Shown: positions 51,311-60,440, numbered from the stretch's first letter. The stretch is 64,000 nt of DNA from Nocardioides sp. dk884 (GCF_009557055.1 NZ_CP045649.1:310001-374000), one strand, 5' to 3'. Translations and numbers: made by a program. The notes: generated from the sequence alone by a model not told the origin.

Positions 51311-51498
51311 GGACGGGCACGACGGCGGTGCGCTGGATCAGCTGATGAGCGCGTCGATCCCGCCGAGGTAGGCGCTCGGGTCGCCGGTCGGGTGGTGCCT
51401 CGGGCGGGACTTGCGGGCCGAGAGCCGCGCCGTTGTCCCCGGGCGCCGCTAGCGTCCGGGGACAGGCAGCACTCCCGACAGCACGCGGAGGAGACACC

Positions 51499-51906
51499 AT
51501 GGACTACCGGACGACGTTCATCGCGGTGGCCGACGACTGCAAGGCCGACCACGGCAAGGTGCCGGTCCCTCGTGGGTCGTCGCGCACCGTCGCGGAGATC
51601 CAGTACGAGATGCTCGCCGAGCACCCGTACACCTTCACCCAGGAGGACGTCCTCTTCGAGTCCTGGTTCGCCCGCCAGGGCCTCGAGGTGACGGAGGAGG
51701 AGCAGGCCGAGCTGCGCGCTCAGTTCTTCGCGAAGGACCAGCCGTGCTTGCGGACCTCCCCGCTCGCCCGCTCCCACGGGTGGGGGCTGGTCTTCGACGC
51801 GGAGGGCCGGATCGCGCTGTGCGCGGTGGACTCCGCGGAGTACGCCGCTCATCTCGCCTCCGGGGAGCTGACGGTCCTCCGGGCGATGCGCAGCAAGCGC
51901 GCCTGA
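51499..51906 (+). CDS. DUF6157 family protein
   Basis: 135-aa uncharacterised protein: MDYRTTFIAVADDCKADHGK, then TVAEIQYEMLAEHPYTFTQE followed by DVLFESWFARQG, blocks I recall from DUF6157. Soluble, no catalytic motif recognised. ATG51499 has GGAGGAG as ribosome site. Function unknown. Confidence 0.75.
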   Translation: MDYRTTFIAVADDCKADHGKVPVPRGSSRTVAEIQYEMLAEHPYTFTQEDVLFESWFARQGLEVTEEEQAELRAQFFAKDQPCLRTSPLARSHGWGLVFDAEGRIALCAVDSAEYAAHLASGELTVLRAMRSKRA

Positions 51907-51920
51907 GGACGCCGGCGGCC

Positions 51921-52628
51921 TCAGGGCTGGGGCGACGGCGCCGTGGCGCGTACGGCGCGCGTGTGCAGGTCGCCGAGGACGGTGACGGCGGCGATGAGGA
52001 GGCCCGCGGCCAGCAGGGCGGAGGCGGGGTGCCAGGCCAGCAGCAGGGCGCCGAGCGCCGCACCGGCCACGAGCAGCGCCACGGAGGCGGAGCGCCGCCC
52101 CGCCGAGCGCTGGCGGCCGTTGCCGAGCGGTGAGTCGATCGCGAGCGCCGTGATGGTGCCGGTGACCACGACGGTCGTGACGTCCTTGACCCCGATGAAC
52201 CGGGCGGCCGCGGCCTGGGTGCCCATCGCCACCCCGAGTGCCGCCGTGACGCTGAGGCGGACCGCGCGGTGCGGCTCCCCGCCGGTGACCAGCAGGACCA
52301 CGCCGACGGCCACGACGACGACCGCGACCAGGGACAGGAGCCAGGTGGAGGGCGTGCTCCACGGCTCGGAGGAGTCCTTGAGCACGCGACCCACGAGCGC
52401 CCCGCCGACCACGAAGCCGACGAGCGCGAGCACCGGTCCGAGCGGCGCCAGGTCGCCGCCCCCGGCGAGGGCCATGCCCAGGAGCAGCACGTTGCCGGTC
52501 ATGTTGGCGGTGAAGACCTGGTCCAGGCCGAGGTAGCAGACCGCGTCGACGAGACCGGTGGCGAAGGTGAGCGCCAGCATCAGTGCCAGGTGCAGGCCGG
52601 TGGTGGGAAGGCGCGCGAGGGTGTCCAT
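51921..52628 (-). CDS. YoaK/DUF1275 family membrane protein
   Basis: 235-aa protein with six predicted membrane segments. The family's defining sequences are GLVDAVCYLGLDQVFTANMT followed by GNVLLLG, and a central GTQAAAARFIGVKDVTTVVV then TGTITALA. Transport function is suspected for the family but not established. Divergent from the nuclease-like gene at 52717. Confidence 0.88.
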   Translation of the reverse strand: MDTLARLPTTGLHLALMLALTFATGLVDAVCYLGLDQVFTANMTGNVLLLGMALAGGGDLAPLGPVLALVGFVVGGALVGRVLKDSSEPWSTPSTWLLSLVAVVVVAVGVVLLVTGGEPHRAVRLSVTAALGVAMGTQAAAARFIGVKDVTTVVVTGTITALAIDSPLGNGRQRSAGRRSASVALLVAGAALGALLLAWHPASALLAAGLLIAAVTVLGDLHTRAVRATAPSPQP

Positions 52629-52677
52629 CGCTCGATACAACCCCGTCGTCGCGCCGAGCGGCACCCGCCGGGACGGG

Positions 52678-52695
52678 TACGTTGCCAGCGGCAAC
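52678..52695 (+). promoter_or_regulatory. -10 element with overlapping palindrome before the 52717 gene
   Basis: TACGTT (52678-52683) overlaps the 6-bp inverted repeat GTTGCC-AGC-GGCAAC (52681-52695). A repressor bound there would block the promoter. Confidence 0.4.
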
Positions 52696-52716
52696 GCCGT
52701 CGATCCCGGAGAACCC

Positions 52717-53619
52717 ATGCGCCGTACCGCTGCCGTCCTCGCCGTGTCGCTCGCGCTCCTGCTGACGCTGGCGTCCCCGACGAGCGCTGCCGAGGAGCCC
52801 GCGGAGCGCGGCAGGGAGCGGTCGCCGATCTGGGTCGCGACGTACAACATGTTCCGCGAGATGCCCGCCAAGGCGGCGCGCCGCGACATCCGCGAGCTCG
52901 CCGCGAGGCCGCGTCTGGACATCATCGGCTGGCAGGAGATGTGGGGACGCGACAAGGCCCTGCATCGGCTGCGCAAGCACGGCTGGGCGACGTGGGTGCC
53001 CCCCGGCGAGGCGCGCCAGGACCCGATCTCCTGGCGACGCTCGGAGTTCGCCCTGGTGGAGACCGAGGTCTACCTGGCGCACCGGGCCGCGACGCTGAAG
53101 CGGCACCGCAAGGACGTGCCGCGCAAGTTCTTCAACCGGGTGACGCTGCGCCACCGCGCGACCGGCCGGGTGGTGTCGGTGTTCAACAACCACGTGATCC
53201 CGACCATCGAGTCGCAGGGCCAGGGCCGGCCCGGGCACCCGGTCCGCCCGCGGATCCGGTGGGCCCAGCAGCACTGGAACCGTCTCGAGGCGGCGATCGC
53301 CCGGGCACCCGGCCAGCCGATCGTGCTCGGCGACTTCAACGTCGATGCGTTCGTCGACCTCGAGGTGCGCCACCCCGCGATGATGTTCGCCCACCTGCGC
53401 GACACGCTGCGGTCGAGCTGGCAGGTCCTCGGCGGCAACGAGGCCGTCGCGCTCACCCACCCCGGCACGGGGCGTCACATCGACTACGTGATGGTGGGGC
53501 GCCGGGCCCTGCGCCGCGACGTCCTGGTGCCGACCCGGCAGGTGGTCATCGACGGGCTGCGCTCGGACCACCGCCCGCTCGCGGTCAAGGTGCAGGTGCG
53601 CACCAAGAAGCGCGGCTGA
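52717..53619 (+). CDS. Secreted endonuclease/exonuclease/phosphatase-family protein
   Basis: 300-aa exported metal-dependent hydrolase. Signal peptide MRRTAAVLAVSLALLLTLAS with a likely cut near TSAAEE. The EEP fold is shown by WVATYNMF, the metal-ligand glutamate in IIGWQEMWG, the catalytic GDFNVD (~205), HIDYVMVG and the histidine of LRSDHRPLAVKV. Substrates of this fold include nucleic acids, phospholipids and inositol phosphates; the specific one is not visible. Strongly basic, with a KKRG end. Confidence 0.87.
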   Translation: MRRTAAVLAVSLALLLTLASPTSAAEEPAERGRERSPIWVATYNMFREMPAKAARRDIRELAARPRLDIIGWQEMWGRDKALHRLRKHGWATWVPPGEARQDPISWRRSEFALVETEVYLAHRAATLKRHRKDVPRKFFNRVTLRHRATGRVVSVFNNHVIPTIESQGQGRPGHPVRPRIRWAQQHWNRLEAAIARAPGQPIVLGDFNVDAFVDLEVRHPAMMFAHLRDTLRSSWQVLGGNEAVALTHPGTGRHIDYVMVGRRALRRDVLVPTRQVVIDGLRSDHRPLAVKVQVRTKKRG

Positions 53620-53634
53620 GCCGGAGATGCGCGC

Positions 53635-54618
53635 GTGAGCGAGCAGCCCCCGTCGCATCCGCCGCCCGCCGGGCTCAGCGCCGCGGCGCGGGCGGCGCTC
53701 GCGCGACCCCTCGGCGAGCCGGTGCCCGAGCCCGCGCTCGACGACGTCGCGGGATGGCGCCGGTACGCCGAGACGCTCGACGAGCTGACGACCGCGGCGC
53801 TCGCCGTACGCCAGCCGCCGGCGGAGGAGCTGCGCGCGACCCGCGTCGAGATCGCCGGCGCCGCGGCGTACGAGCTGGTGCCGGCGCACGTCCCCGCCCC
53901 GGAGGCTGCGCCGGTGGTGGTGGACCTGCACGGCGGCGCGATGGTCTCCGGCGGGGGCGAGCTGGCGTGGCGCGCGAGCGCGCCGACGGCGGTACGTCGT
54001 GACGCGATCAGCTGGGCGGTGGACTACCGGATGCCGCCGGAGCACCCGTTCCCTGCGGCCCTCGAGGACTGTCTGGCGGTCTACCGGGAGGCGGTGGCGC
54101 GGTGCGGGGCCGGGCGGGTCGTCGTCAGCGGCTTCTCGGCCGGCGGCAACCTGGCCGCGGCCCTGGTGCTGCGGGCCCGCGAGGAGGGCCTCCCGGTGCC
54201 GGCCGGGCTGGTGCTGCTCAGTCCCGCGCTGGACCTCACCGAGTCCGGGGACAGCTTCCGCACGCTGCGCGGGGTCGGCGGGCTCGCGCCGATGCCACTG
54301 GCCAACCGGCTCTACGCCGGCGGGCGCGACCTGGCCCATCCGCACCTCTCGCCGCTGTTCGGTGACGTGTCCGGGTTCCCGCCCACGTTCCTGCAGTCGG
54401 GCACCCGCGACCTCCTCTTGTCCAACGTCGTGCGCATGCACCGCCGGCTCCTCGATGCCGGGGTGCCGGTGGAGCTGCGGGTGCTGGAGGCCGCCGGGCA
54501 CGGCGGGTTCGGCGGCGGGACGCCGGAGGACGAGGTGCTGCTCGCCGACATCCTGGCCTTCGAGGCGGGCGTGCTCGGGAGGGGACCGGGCGAGGCGCCG
54601 TTACGCTCGCGGGCGTGA
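53635..54618 (+). CDS. Alpha/beta hydrolase, hormone-sensitive-lipase type esterase
   Basis: 327-aa serine esterase of the HSL/AXE group. Oxyanion region VVDLHGGAMVSGGG, the YRMPPEHPFPAALEDC stretch typical of family IV esterases, nucleophile in VVSGFSAGGNLAAAL, acid in LQSGTRDLLLSN and histidine in EAAGHGGFGGG. Cytoplasmic; probably acts on small acyl esters. GTG53635, 15 bp after the preceding gene; it overlaps the acyltransferase gene by 4 bp. Confidence 0.9.
   Translation: MSEQPPSHPPPAGLSAAARAALARPLGEPVPEPALDDVAGWRRYAETLDELTTAALAVRQPPAEELRATRVEIAGAAAYELVPAHVPAPEAAPVVVDLHGGAMVSGGGELAWRASAPTAVRRDAISWAVDYRMPPEHPFPAALEDCLAVYREAVARCGAGRVVVSGFSAGGNLAAALVLRAREEGLPVPAGLVLLSPALDLTESGDSFRTLRGVGGLAPMPLANRLYAGGRDLAHPHLSPLFGDVSGFPPTFLQSGTRDLLLSNVVRMHRRLLDAGVPVELRVLEAAGHGGFGGGTPEDEVLLADILAFEAGVLGRGPGEAPLRSRA
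54602..54607 (+). promoter_or_regulatory. -10 element inside the esterase gene
   Basis: TACGCT, 7 bp before GTG54615, may give the acyltransferase gene its own leaderless transcript. Confidence 0.4.
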
Positions 54619-55304
54619 ACCTGCCGAGAAGATGGGTCAACCGCGCCGTCCACACGGCCTGGCGCTGGGTCGAGACCGCGGGGGAGATCGCTCCCGGCAC
54701 CCATCGCGGGGACCGCTTCGGCAGCCTCGGAGACGGCAGCTGCATCGGCTTCCCGCTGGCCACCTTGATGAACGAGCACTGCATCCACGTCGGTGAGCGG
54801 ACGCTCATCGGGCGCCAGGTGACGCTGTCGGTCGGCTACGGCCCCGGCGACCCGGGGGCGCCGGCGCGCGGGCTGGTCATCGGCGACCGCTGCGTCATCG
54901 GCGCCCGCACCTGCCTGACCGCGCACGAGTCGGTGGAGATCGGCGACGACGTCTGGTTCGGCCAGGACGTCTTCGTCTCCGACGCCAGCCACGGCTACCA
55001 GCGCCCCGACGTACCGATCGGGCAGCAGTTCGGCGCCCACGACCCGGTGGTCGTCGGGTCCGGCTCCTGGATCGGGCACGGCGCGATCCTGCTGCCCGGC
55101 ACCCGGCTGGGCCGCAACGTCGTGGTCGCGGCCGGCTCGGTGGTGCGCGGCGAGGTCCCCGACCACGCGGTCGTCGCCGGCACCCCGGCCAAGGTGGTGC
55201 GGCGCTACGAGCCCGGTCTGGGCTGGGTCGGCCGCGCCGGCGACGTGCGACCGGTCGCCCCGCACCCCGGCGAGCCCGCACCGGAAGCCGCGACCGCCGG
55301 CTGA
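54615..55304 (+). CDS. Left-handed beta-helix acyltransferase (LbetaH/NodL-like)
   Basis: 229-aa O-acyltransferase with hexapeptide repeats from ~40 to ~190, e.g. LVIGDRCVIGARTCLTAHES and VEIGDDVWFGQDVFVSDASH, the last containing the catalytic-type histidine followed by GY. VVVGSGSWIGHGAILLPGTR and AVVAGTPAKVVRRYEP end the fold. It probably acetylates a sugar or another hydroxyl acceptor. Coupled by GTGA overlap to the esterase gene: an acyl-adding and an acyl-removing enzyme side by side. Confidence 0.88.
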   Translation: MNLPRRWVNRAVHTAWRWVETAGEIAPGTHRGDRFGSLGDGSCIGFPLATLMNEHCIHVGERTLIGRQVTLSVGYGPGDPGAPARGLVIGDRCVIGARTCLTAHESVEIGDDVWFGQDVFVSDASHGYQRPDVPIGQQFGAHDPVVVGSGSWIGHGAILLPGTRLGRNVVVAAGSVVRGEVPDHAVVAGTPAKVVRRYEPGLGWVGRAGDVRPVAPHPGEPAPEAATAG

Positions 55305-55332
55305 TCAGACCCTTCGCCAACTCGCGGAGGAG

Positions 55333-56097
55333 TCAGGGGGCGAGGGCCTCGCGGCGGGCGACGGTGCTGGCCAGGCCGGTGGCCGCGGCGCGGACCGCGG
55401 CGACGTGCTGGTCGGGGCGGAACCGGGTGGTCGGGCCGGTGACGCTGATCGCGGCGACCGCCTCGGTGCCGCGCACCAGGACCGGCGCGGCGACGCAGGT
55501 CAGCCCGGGCGCGGACTCCTCGTGCTCGAAGGCGACCCCGGTCTCCAAGACGGCCTCCAGCTGGCGTTGCAGCAGCCCGGGGGCCACGACGGTGCGCGGC
55601 GTACGACGCTCCAGGGGGCCGGTGAGCACCTGCTGGCGCAGCGCGGGATCGGCGTGGGCGAGCAGCGCCTTGCCGATCGCGGTGCAGTGCAGCGGCATCC
55701 GGCCGCCGGTCCGCGACGGCGCGACCGCCTGGCGGTGGCCGCCGATCTTGGCGACGTAGACGACCTCGGTGCCCTCGCGGACGCCGAGGTGCACCGTCTC
55801 GTGGGTGCGCTCGTAGAGGTCCTGCAGGAACGGCATCGCCACCTCCAGCAGGCTGCGCTCGACCGATGCGCGCAGGCCGAGCTCGAAGAGCCCGCCGCTG
55901 AGCCGGTAGCCGCCCGGCTCGACGCGGTCCAACAACCGGTTGGCGACCAGGTCGCCGGCCAGTCGGTGCACGGTCGCCTTGTGCAGGCCGGTACGACGTA
56001 CCAGCTCCGCCAGCGACAGCACCTGGTCGTCGACGGCGAACGCGCGCAGGATCGTGACCGCCTTGCCGAGCACCGTGTCGAGGTCGGCGTCGGTCAT
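55333..56097 (-). CDS. IclR-family transcriptional regulator
   Basis: 254-aa regulator: N-terminal winged helix (LAELVRRTGLHKATVHRLAG, LLDRVEPGGYRLS) and C-terminal IclR ligand domain (MPLHCTAIGKALLAH, APGLTCVAAPVLV, ISVTGP). Divergent from the three meta-cleavage lower-pathway genes, and thus their likely regulator; IclR proteins controlling aromatic catabolism often respond to pathway intermediates. The 145-bp divergent gap must hold the operator, but no clear palindrome was found. Confidence 0.9.
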   Translation of the reverse strand: MTDADLDTVLGKAVTILRAFAVDDQVLSLAELVRRTGLHKATVHRLAGDLVANRLLDRVEPGGYRLSGGLFELGLRASVERSLLEVAMPFLQDLYERTHETVHLGVREGTEVVYVAKIGGHRQAVAPSRTGGRMPLHCTAIGKALLAHADPALRQQVLTGPLERRTPRTVVAPGLLQRQLEAVLETGVAFEHEESAPGLTCVAAPVLVRGTEAVAAISVTGPTTRFRPDQHVAAVRAAATGLASTVARREALAP

Positions 56098-56242
56098 CGC
56101 AGTGCTCCCACGCGGTCCTCCTGGGCGGGCGGCGAACAATTCGCGCCAATGTATCGCTGAGCGAGACGAGGAGGTGGCCGGGGCGGAGCGCGGAGGGGAG
56201 GGTGAGGTCGTCACCACCCTCGGTCGATCCAGAAAGCAGGAC

Positions 56243-57100
56243 ATGACCACTCGCTCGTACGACGTCCCGGCCGGCGACAACGCCCGGCCGACCACCACCG
56301 TCGACCCCGCCTCCATCGCCGCCGCCGGCGACCGCCTCATCGAGGCACACTTCTCTGGCACGCCGTGCGCGCCGGTGCGCGACCTGATCGGCCCCGACGA
56401 CGTCGCCGCGGCGTACCTCGTGCAGGAGCGCCTCAACGGCGCCCGCCTCGAGCGCGGCGCCCGCGTGGTCGGCCGCAAGATCGGCGCCACCTCCGAGGCC
56501 GTGCAGACCCAGCTCGGCGTGGACCAGCCCGACTTCGGCGTGCTCTTCGACGACATGGGCTTCGAGGACGGCGCGGAGATCCCGACCTCGGCGCTGATGC
56601 AGCCCAAGGCCGAGGCCGAGGTCGCCTTCGTGCTCGGCAAGGACCTCGCCGAGGGCCCGCTCGACGACGCCCAGATCCGCGACGCGATCGACTACGCCGT
56701 GGCCTCGCTGGAGATCGTCGGCAGCCGGATCACCAACTGGGACATCACCTTCGCCGACACCGTCGCCGACAACGCCTCCTCCGGGCTCTACGTGCTGGGC
56801 GCCGAGCGCCGCACGCTGGCCGAGGTCGAGCCGGTCGAGGTCACGATGTCGATGAGCATCGACGGCGAGGAGGTCTCCACCGGCAACGGCGCGGCCTGCC
56901 TCGGCGACCCGCTCAAGGCCGTCGCGTGGCTGGCCCACCAGGCCCGCACCTTCGGCGAGCCCCTCCGCGCCGGCCAGGTCATCCTCTCCGGTGCCCTCGG
57001 CCCGATGCGCCCGGTCGAGCCCGGCCAGGTCGTCACCGCCGAGATCAGCGGCCTCGGCACCGTCACCGCACGTTTCAGCAACGACAGCAAGGACCAGTGA
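56243..57100 (+). CDS. 2-oxopent-4-enoate hydratase (MhpD/HsaE family)
   Basis: 285-aa hydratase of the FAH superfamily that adds water to 2-hydroxypenta-2,4-dienoate, or a related dienoate, to give 4-hydroxy-2-oxoacid. Metal and substrate segments include [34 protein letters not shown] and [20 protein letters not shown]. It is about 20 residues longer at the N-terminus than MhpD. First gene of a three-gene operon; stop and next ATG overlap (TGATG). Confidence 0.93.
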   Translation: MTTRSYDVPAGDNARPTTTVDPASIAAAGDRLIEAHFSGTPCAPVRDLIGPDDVAAAYLVQERLNGARLERGARVVGRKIGATSEAVQTQLGVDQPDFGVLFDDMGFEDGAEIPTSALMQPKAEAEVAFVLGKDLAEGPLDDAQIRDAIDYAVASLEIVGSRITNWDITFADTVADNASSGLYVLGAERRTLAEVEPVEVTMSMSIDGEEVSTGNGAACLGDPLKAVAWLAHQARTFGEPLRAGQVILSGALGPMRPVEPGQVVTAEISGLGTVTARFSNDSKDQ

Positions 57101-58056
57101 TGAGCGAGAAGAAGACCAAGGTCGCCATCATCGGGTCGGGCAACATCGGCACCGACCTGATGATCAAGGTGATGCGCACCTCCCAGCACCTCGAGATGGG
57201 CGCGATGGTCGGCATCGACCCCGAGTCCGACGGGCTGGCCCGGGCCGCGCGCTTCGGCGTCCCGACCACCCACGAGGGCGTCGACGGGCTGATGGCGATG
57301 GAGGGCTTCGAGGACATCGAGATCGTCTTCGACGCCACCTCGGCCAAGGCCCACATCGCCAACGACGCCAAGCTGCGCCCGCTCGGCAAGCGGATGATCG
57401 ACCTGACCCCGGCCGCGATCGGCCCGTACGTCGTGCCCGCGGTCAACATCGAGGACCACCTCGACGCCGACAACGTCAACATGGTCACCTGCGGCGGCCA
57501 GGCGACGATCCCGGTCGTCGCCGCGGTGTCCCGCGTCGTCCCCGTCGAGTACGCCGAGATCGTGGCCTCCATCGCCTCGAAGTCGGCCGGCCCGGGCACC
57601 CGCGCCAACATCGACGAGTTCACCGAGACCACGTCCAACGCGATCGTGAACGTCGGCGGCGCCAAGCGCGGCAAGGCGGTCATCATCCTCAACCCGGCCG
57701 AGCCGCCGCTGATCATGCGCGACACGGTCTTCTGCCTGGTCTCCGCCCCCGACGAGTCGGTGCACGCCGAGATCGTCGCCTCGGTCGAGAAGATGGTCGG
57801 CGACGTCGCGGCCTACGTGCCCGGCTACCGGCTCAAGCAGCAGGTGCAGATCACCGAGATCCCCGCCGACCAGCCGGTCGAGACGCTGCTCGCCGACGGC
57901 GAGACCACCCGGCCGACCCACCAGGTGTCGGTCTTCCTCGAGGTCGAGGGCGCCGCCCACTACCTCCCGGCGTACGCCGGCAACCTCGACATCATGACCT
58001 CCGCCGGCCTCCAGGTCGCCGAGCGGATCGCGGCCGCGAAGGAGAACGCCCAGTGA
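57100..58056 (+). CDS. Acetylating acetaldehyde dehydrogenase
   Basis: 318-aa enzyme (MhpF/HsaG/DmpF family) converting acetaldehyde, or propionaldehyde, plus CoA and NAD+ to the acyl-CoA. N-terminal Rossmann [17 protein letters not shown], the catalytic cysteine in [18 protein letters not shown], and the C-terminal domain end [17 protein letters not shown]. It forms a channelling complex with the aldolase encoded next, with which it overlaps by 4 bp. Confidence 0.95.
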   Translation: MSEKKTKVAIIGSGNIGTDLMIKVMRTSQHLEMGAMVGIDPESDGLARAARFGVPTTHEGVDGLMAMEGFEDIEIVFDATSAKAHIANDAKLRPLGKRMIDLTPAAIGPYVVPAVNIEDHLDADNVNMVTCGGQATIPVVAAVSRVVPVEYAEIVASIASKSAGPGTRANIDEFTETTSNAIVNVGGAKRGKAVIILNPAEPPLIMRDTVFCLVSAPDESVHAEIVASVEKMVGDVAAYVPGYRLKQQVQITEIPADQPVETLLADGETTRPTHQVSVFLEVEGAAHYLPAYAGNLDIMTSAGLQVAERIAAAKENAQ

Positions 58057-59087
58057 GCGAGCAGAAGACCCCGATCTTCGTCCAGGACGTCACCCTGCGC
58101 GACGGCATGCACGCCGTGCGCCACCGGATCACCCCCGACAACGTCAAGCGCATCGTCTCGGCGCTCGTCGACGCGGGCGTGGACGCCGTCGAGGTCGCCC
58201 ACGGCGACGGTCTCGCCGGCGGCTCGGTCAACTACGGCCCCGGCTCGCACACCGACTGGCAGTGGATCGAGGCGGCCGCCGAGGTCATCGGCAACGCCCG
58301 CCTCACCACCCTGCTGCTGCCCGGCGTCGGCACCATCGAGGAGCTCAAGCACGCCTACAGCCTGGGCGTGCGCTCGGTGCGCGTGGCGACCCACTGCACC
58401 GAGGCCGACGTGTCGGCCCAGCACATCGCGACGGCCCGCGAGATCGGCATGGACGTCTCGGGCTTCTTGATGATGAGCCACATGGCGCCCGCCGAGGAGC
58501 TCGCCAAGCAGGCCAAGCTGATGGAGTCCTACGGCGCGCACTGCGTCTACGTCACCGACTCCGGCGGTCGGCTCACCATGCGCGGCGTCGAGGAGCGGGT
58601 CAAGGCCTACCGCGACGTGCTCGACCCGGGCACCGAGATCGGCATCCACGCCCACGAGAACCTCTCGCTCTCGGTCGCCAACTCCGTGGTCGCGGTCGAG
58701 AACGGCGTCTACCGCGTCGACGCCTCGCTCGCCGGCCACGGCGCCGGCGCGGGCAACTGCCCGATCGAGGCGTTCATCGCGGTCGCCGACCACTCCGGCT
58801 TCGAGCACCGCTGCGACGTGTTCAAGCTCCAGGACGCCGCCGACGACATCGTGCGCCCGCTCCAGGACCGCCCGGTGCGCGTCGACCGCGAGACCCTGAC
58901 CCTGGGGTACGCCGGGGTGTACTCCAGCTTCCTGCGCCACGCCGAGACCGCCGCCGCCCGCTACGGCCTCGACGTCCGCTCGATCCTGATGGAGTGCGGC
59001 CGTCGCCGGCTCGTCGGCGGCCAGGAGGACATGATCATCGACATCGCCCTCAACCTGGTCGCCGAGCGCGAGGCCGCCGCCAGCTGA
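58053..59087 (+). CDS. 4-hydroxy-2-oxovalerate aldolase
   Basis: 344-aa Mn-dependent aldolase (MhpE/HsaF/DmpG family) cleaving 4-hydroxy-2-oxoacids to pyruvate and an aldehyde. [15 protein letters not shown] holds the R-D pair and first metal ligand, [17 protein letters not shown] the catalytic histidine region, and [15 protein letters not shown] the HxH metal site. The C-terminal communication domain contacts the dehydrogenase. Last gene of the operon, followed by a strong terminator. Confidence 0.95.
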   Translation: MSEQKTPIFVQDVTLRDGMHAVRHRITPDNVKRIVSALVDAGVDAVEVAHGDGLAGGSVNYGPGSHTDWQWIEAAAEVIGNARLTTLLLPGVGTIEELKHAYSLGVRSVRVATHCTEADVSAQHIATAREIGMDVSGFLMMSHMAPAEELAKQAKLMESYGAHCVYVTDSGGRLTMRGVEERVKAYRDVLDPGTEIGIHAHENLSLSVANSVVAVENGVYRVDASLAGHGAGAGNCPIEAFIAVADHSGFEHRCDVFKLQDAADDIVRPLQDRPVRVDRETLTLGYAGVYSSFLRHAETAAARYGLDVRSILMECGRRRLVGGQEDMIIDIALNLVAEREAAAS

Positions 59088-59110
59088 ACCCCGACGCTCC
59101 CGCGTCACCT

Positions 59111-59157
59111 CGACACCACGCCGTACCGGTCCTGCCGGTGCGGCGTGGTGTCGTTTT
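59111..59157 (+). terminator. Intrinsic terminator of the aldolase operon
   Basis: 13-bp stem CGACACCACGCCG (59111-59123) with CGGCGTGGTGTCG (59141-59153), inner CCGG/CCGG pairing, followed directly by TTTT, one of the few U-tailed terminators in the window. Confidence 0.88.
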
Positions 59158-59200
59158 CCCCGGACACGGGGGACGGGGGAGGGCGCCGGCGGGGCGACCC

Positions 59201-59206
59201 TAGTCT
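59201..59206 (+). promoter_or_regulatory. -10 element, leaderless promoter of the 59213 gene
   Basis: TAGTCT followed by exactly 6 bp and ATG59213. Confidence 0.6.
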
Positions 59207-59212
59207 TGTGCC

Positions 59213-59608
59213 ATGCGCTTCACCGAGCAGGAGATGACCGTCGGCCTGACCGCCTGTGCCAAGGCGGTGGTCGCGGCCCAGCGCCGCGGCCGGCGCAAGC
59301 GCGAGGACGTCGAGCAGATGTGGGCGCAGATGACCCGCTTCGAGCGCTTCAGTGCGCTCGACCAGCTCGGCTCGCAGGTGCTCCCCGTGCTCGTCGCGCT
59401 CCCGGACGTCGACGTCGAGCCCGGCACCCGGCCCACCTTCACCGACGCGCAGATCACCGAGGCCGTGGAGGCCCGGCTGGGCGAGGAGGGCGGGCGGCTC
59501 AAGCGTGCGGTCGCGCTCAAGGCGCGCGTGGAGCTGGTGCGCATCGCGCTCGCGGCGATGCCGCCGCGCCAGGACCCCGACGCGCTGATCGTGCCTGACC
59601 ACCTCTGA
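59213..59608 (+). CDS. Uncharacterised helical protein
   Basis: 131-aa soluble protein, predominantly helical and rich in charged residues (QRRGRRKREDVEQMWAQMTR, RLKRAVALKARVELVRIAL). No signal peptide, membrane segment or catalytic motif. The start is supported by the TAGTCT box. I do not recognise the family. It stands alone between two terminated units. Confidence 0.75.
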   Translation: MRFTEQEMTVGLTACAKAVVAAQRRGRRKREDVEQMWAQMTRFERFSALDQLGSQVLPVLVALPDVDVEPGTRPTFTDAQITEAVEARLGEEGGRLKRAVALKARVELVRIALAAMPPRQDPDALIVPDHL

Positions 59609-59739
59609 GGAGGGTGCGATCCGGAGGTCGAGGAAGGACCGCACAAACCCTTCCTACTGGCGCGTAGATCGTATACGTTCGGGCTTCACCGCAGGCGACT
59701 GCTGCGGTCCGTCCCGGGCAACAGATCAGGAGTCATTCG

Positions 59740-60285
59740 ATGACCGCTTCCACCTCCACCCGTGCTCGTCTCGCCGCGGCGCTCGCCGCCGGCGCGCTGA
59801 TGGTCGGCGCCCCGCTCGCGGGCATGGGCACCGCCCAGGCCGAGCCGGTCGCGAAGAAGAAGGCCTCGGTCAGCAAGTCGATCGCGTTCAAGTGCTCGCT
59901 GCCGGCCTTCGGCGACTTCAACCACACCGGCAAGGTCACGGTCACCGCGACCAAGAAGAAGAAGGCCGCCAAGGCCAACGTCACCGTCAAGATGGCGCCG
60001 ATGACGATCGCCGGCATCCCGGACGGGCTCGGCATCACCACCGAGCTCCAGGCCACTGCGACGCTGAAGTTCGGCGCCAAGACGGCCAAGGCGTCGGGCA
60101 AGGCGAACATCGAGGTCAAGTCCAACCTCAGCGTGCCCACGCTGAAGGGCAAGGCCAACGTCGGCAAGAAGGCCAAGAAGTCGGTCGTCAAGATCACCAA
60201 GCTCGACTTCAGCGTGCCGGCGTTCGACATGGCCGGCTCCTGCACGCCGTCGGGCAAGAACACGATCGGCACCGTCAAGTACTAA
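59740..60285 (+). CDS. Secreted lysine-rich protein of unknown function
   Basis: 181-aa exported protein: signal peptide RARLAAALAAGALMVGAPLA followed by GMGTAQAEP with cleavage near AQA-EP. The mature part is very basic (runs of KKKKAAKANV, KANVGKKAKKS), has two cysteines (FKCSLPAF near the start, AGSCTPSG near the end) that may form a disulfide, and probable beta structure from alternating valine/threonine segments. The repeated phrases SLPAFGDF and SVPAFDMAG at the two ends suggest an internal duplication. Upstream, TATACGTT near 59674 is a candidate promoter. No family recognised with confidence. Confidence 0.72.
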   Translation: MTASTSTRARLAAALAAGALMVGAPLAGMGTAQAEPVAKKKASVSKSIAFKCSLPAFGDFNHTGKVTVTATKKKKAAKANVTVKMAPMTIAGIPDGLGITTELQATATLKFGAKTAKASGKANIEVKSNLSVPTLKGKANVGKKAKKSVVKITKLDFSVPAFDMAGSCTPSGKNTIGTVKY

Positions 60286-60318
60286 GCACCTCCCTCGCGC
60301 ACGCGAGTCTGATCCGAC

Positions 60319-60362
60319 CTCACGACGGGGCGGCGACCTCCGGGTCGCCGCCCCGTCGTGAG
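60319..60362. terminator. Terminator after the secreted protein gene
   Basis: Perfect 20-bp stem beginning CTCACGACGGGGCGGCGACC at 60319 and its complement ending at 60362, loop TCCG. Confidence 0.88.
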
Positions 60363-60418
60363 TCCCGGACTCGGAGGTCTTCAGCCCTTGAGGGTGTCGG
60401 CGGGCCGTGGCAGCATCA

Positions 60419-60440
60419 TTACTGACCCCTTGGTCAGTAA
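60419..60440. promoter_or_regulatory. TetR-type operator of the paa operon
   Basis: TTACTGACC (60419-60427), CCTT spacer, GGTCAGTAA (60432-60440): a perfect 9-bp palindrome 27 bp before the paaA start. It matches the ACTNACC...GGTNAGT pattern I recall for PaaR repressors of Gram-positive bacteria. No paaR gene is in view. Confidence 0.72.
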
